Shown: in pieces, positions 5,662 through 6,143 of the stretch
How the letters are laid out: each line of letters starts with the position of its first letter
Numbering within the stretch: position 1 is the first letter of the stretch
NCBI GenBank assembly: GCA_009924765.1
Contig: RFQW01000109.1
Coordinates: 1-6,143 of the forward strand
Direction: 5' to 3'
Origin: Planctomycetota bacterium
GTDB lineage: Bacteria > Planctomycetota > Phycisphaerae > Phycisphaerales > SM1A02
Length of the DNA stretch: 6,143 nt
The notes under the pieces: generated by a model
What the model saw: the letters and a program-made list of their open reading frames with translations, nothing else
Told to the model about the DNA's origin: nothing
Database searches by the model: none
Made by a program: the position numbers and the translations under genes

Positions 5662-6143
5662 GCGCGCACCCCCCTTGCCTGCCACCACGCGCGCGCCACC
5701 AGCGTGGCCTTCTGCATGGAACCAAGCCTGGGCCGGCGGATGCAGGTTTCGTAGTTCCAGGCGCGCACCTTGGCCAGCACGGCGCGGCCACCGGCGGCGA
5801 ACAGTCCCACCACCGGACGCGCCGCGGGCGACAGCGCATGAAGCAACGGATCGCCCGCATCGAACAGCGCCTCGGTCTCGTCGCACAGCACCCCGATCAT
5901 GTCGCGGTAGGCCTGCAGGAATTCGCGGTCCGGCGCCCACCCCTGCGTGGCGGTGATGCGCAGACGCGCCTCGAAATCGGGAATGTGCTCGGAACGCTCC
6001 TGCGGGATGTAGATGCGATCGCGCTCGAGCAGGTCGCGGCGCACATCCTGCCAGTGATTGATCAGTTGCAGTGCGGTGCAGATGGCGTCCGACTGGCGCA
6101 GGCTCTCCTCGGTGCGCGTCTCGCCAAGCGTCATCAGCACCAG
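5658..6143 (-). CDS. hpnC: Hydroxysqualene synthase HpnC, C-terminal part only
   Basis: HpnC converts presqualene diphosphate to hydroxysqualene in the hopanoid-precursor pathway. Only the last 161 residues are in the window; the frame is open through base 6143, so roughly the N-terminal half, with the first aspartate-rich motif, lies beyond it. The visible part starts in the core helix bundle. ALQLINHWQDVRRDLLERDR is the second aspartate-rich motif (DVRRD) with its preceding asparagine, followed by IYIPQE. The rest is the helical C-terminus ending in WWQARGVRA. The usual GR before the IYIP-like segment is DR here, a pattern that fits HpnC better than HpnD. The stop overlaps the hpnD start as ATGA. 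The possible in-frame starts near the edge (GTG 6140, ATG 6134) are internal codons, not real starts. Confidence 0.88.
   Translation of the reverse strand: MVLMTLGETRTEESLRQSDAICTALQLINHWQDVRRDLLERDRIYIPQERSEHIPDFEARLRITATQGWAPDREFLQAYRDMIGVLCDETEALFDAGDPLLHALSPAARPVVGLFAAGGRAVLAKVRAWNYETCIRRPRLGSMQKATLVARAWWQARGVRA
5669..5676 (-). promoter_or_regulatory. Ribosome binding site for hpnD
   Basis: AAGGGGGG on the - strand lies seven bases before ATG 5661, inside the hpnC C-terminus. This purine-rich block is the likely Shine-Dalgarno element and supports the short HpnD start with its ATGA overlap. Confidence 0.5.

Noticed and set aside
5662..5940. A 93-residue N-terminal extension of HpnD
   Set aside because: It lies entirely within hpnC in another frame and has an Arg/Gly-rich composition. 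The ATG at 5661 has a ribosome site and gives the standard HpnD N-terminus.
1..6143. A hidden novel system such as a CRISPR array, toxin-antitoxin pair, transposon or RNA gene
   Set aside because: No regularly spaced repeats, terminal inverted repeats with a transposase, tRNA-like folds or small gene pairs were seen. Nearly all bases belong to five tightly packed genes plus one partial gene at the left edge.

Overview
The window looks like a chromosomal segment from a GC-rich Gram-negative-type bacterium. By eye roughly two thirds of bases are G or C, and codon third positions are almost all G or C. The best guess is a member of the Planctomycetota, possibly Phycisphaerae-like. This rests on the style of the first two proteins (a c-type heme-motif protein and an Ala/Glu/Pro-rich coiled-coil lipoprotein) and on a cysteine-rich variant of HpnE. 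It is inference from protein style, since there is no rRNA or other phylogenetic marker here.

Left part, + strand (1-2224): the 3' part of a gene for a protein with one CX4CH heme-type motif, cut by the left window edge. It is followed 16 bp later by a gene for a long, alanine-rich, coiled-coil lipoprotein with a Pro/Ala/Glu tail. Both are probably exported envelope proteins. Neither has a function I can name.

Middle (2225-2350): a 126-bp convergent intergenic region containing only short inverted repeats, possibly a bidirectional transcription end.

Right part, - strand (6143 down to 2351): a tight four-gene operon, hpnC (start beyond the right edge), hpnD, hpnE and queG. HpnD, HpnC and HpnE together make squalene from farnesyl diphosphate through presqualene diphosphate and hydroxysqualene, the usual supply route for hopanoids. 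QueG is the cobalamin/iron-sulfur reductase that finishes queuosine in tRNA. Each junction is a 4-base stop/start overlap (ATGA, GTGA, TTGA), so the genes are probably translationally coupled, with queG starting at a rare TTG.

The most noteworthy point is that queG is broken in this sequence by a one-base shift around 2599-2600. All metal-cluster cysteines and the catalytic aspartate lie before it, and a recognisable QueG C-terminus continues in another frame after it. Otherwise the window reads as ordinary housekeeping and envelope genes. I found no mobile element, CRISPR array, RNA gene or evidence for a new defence or biosynthetic system.
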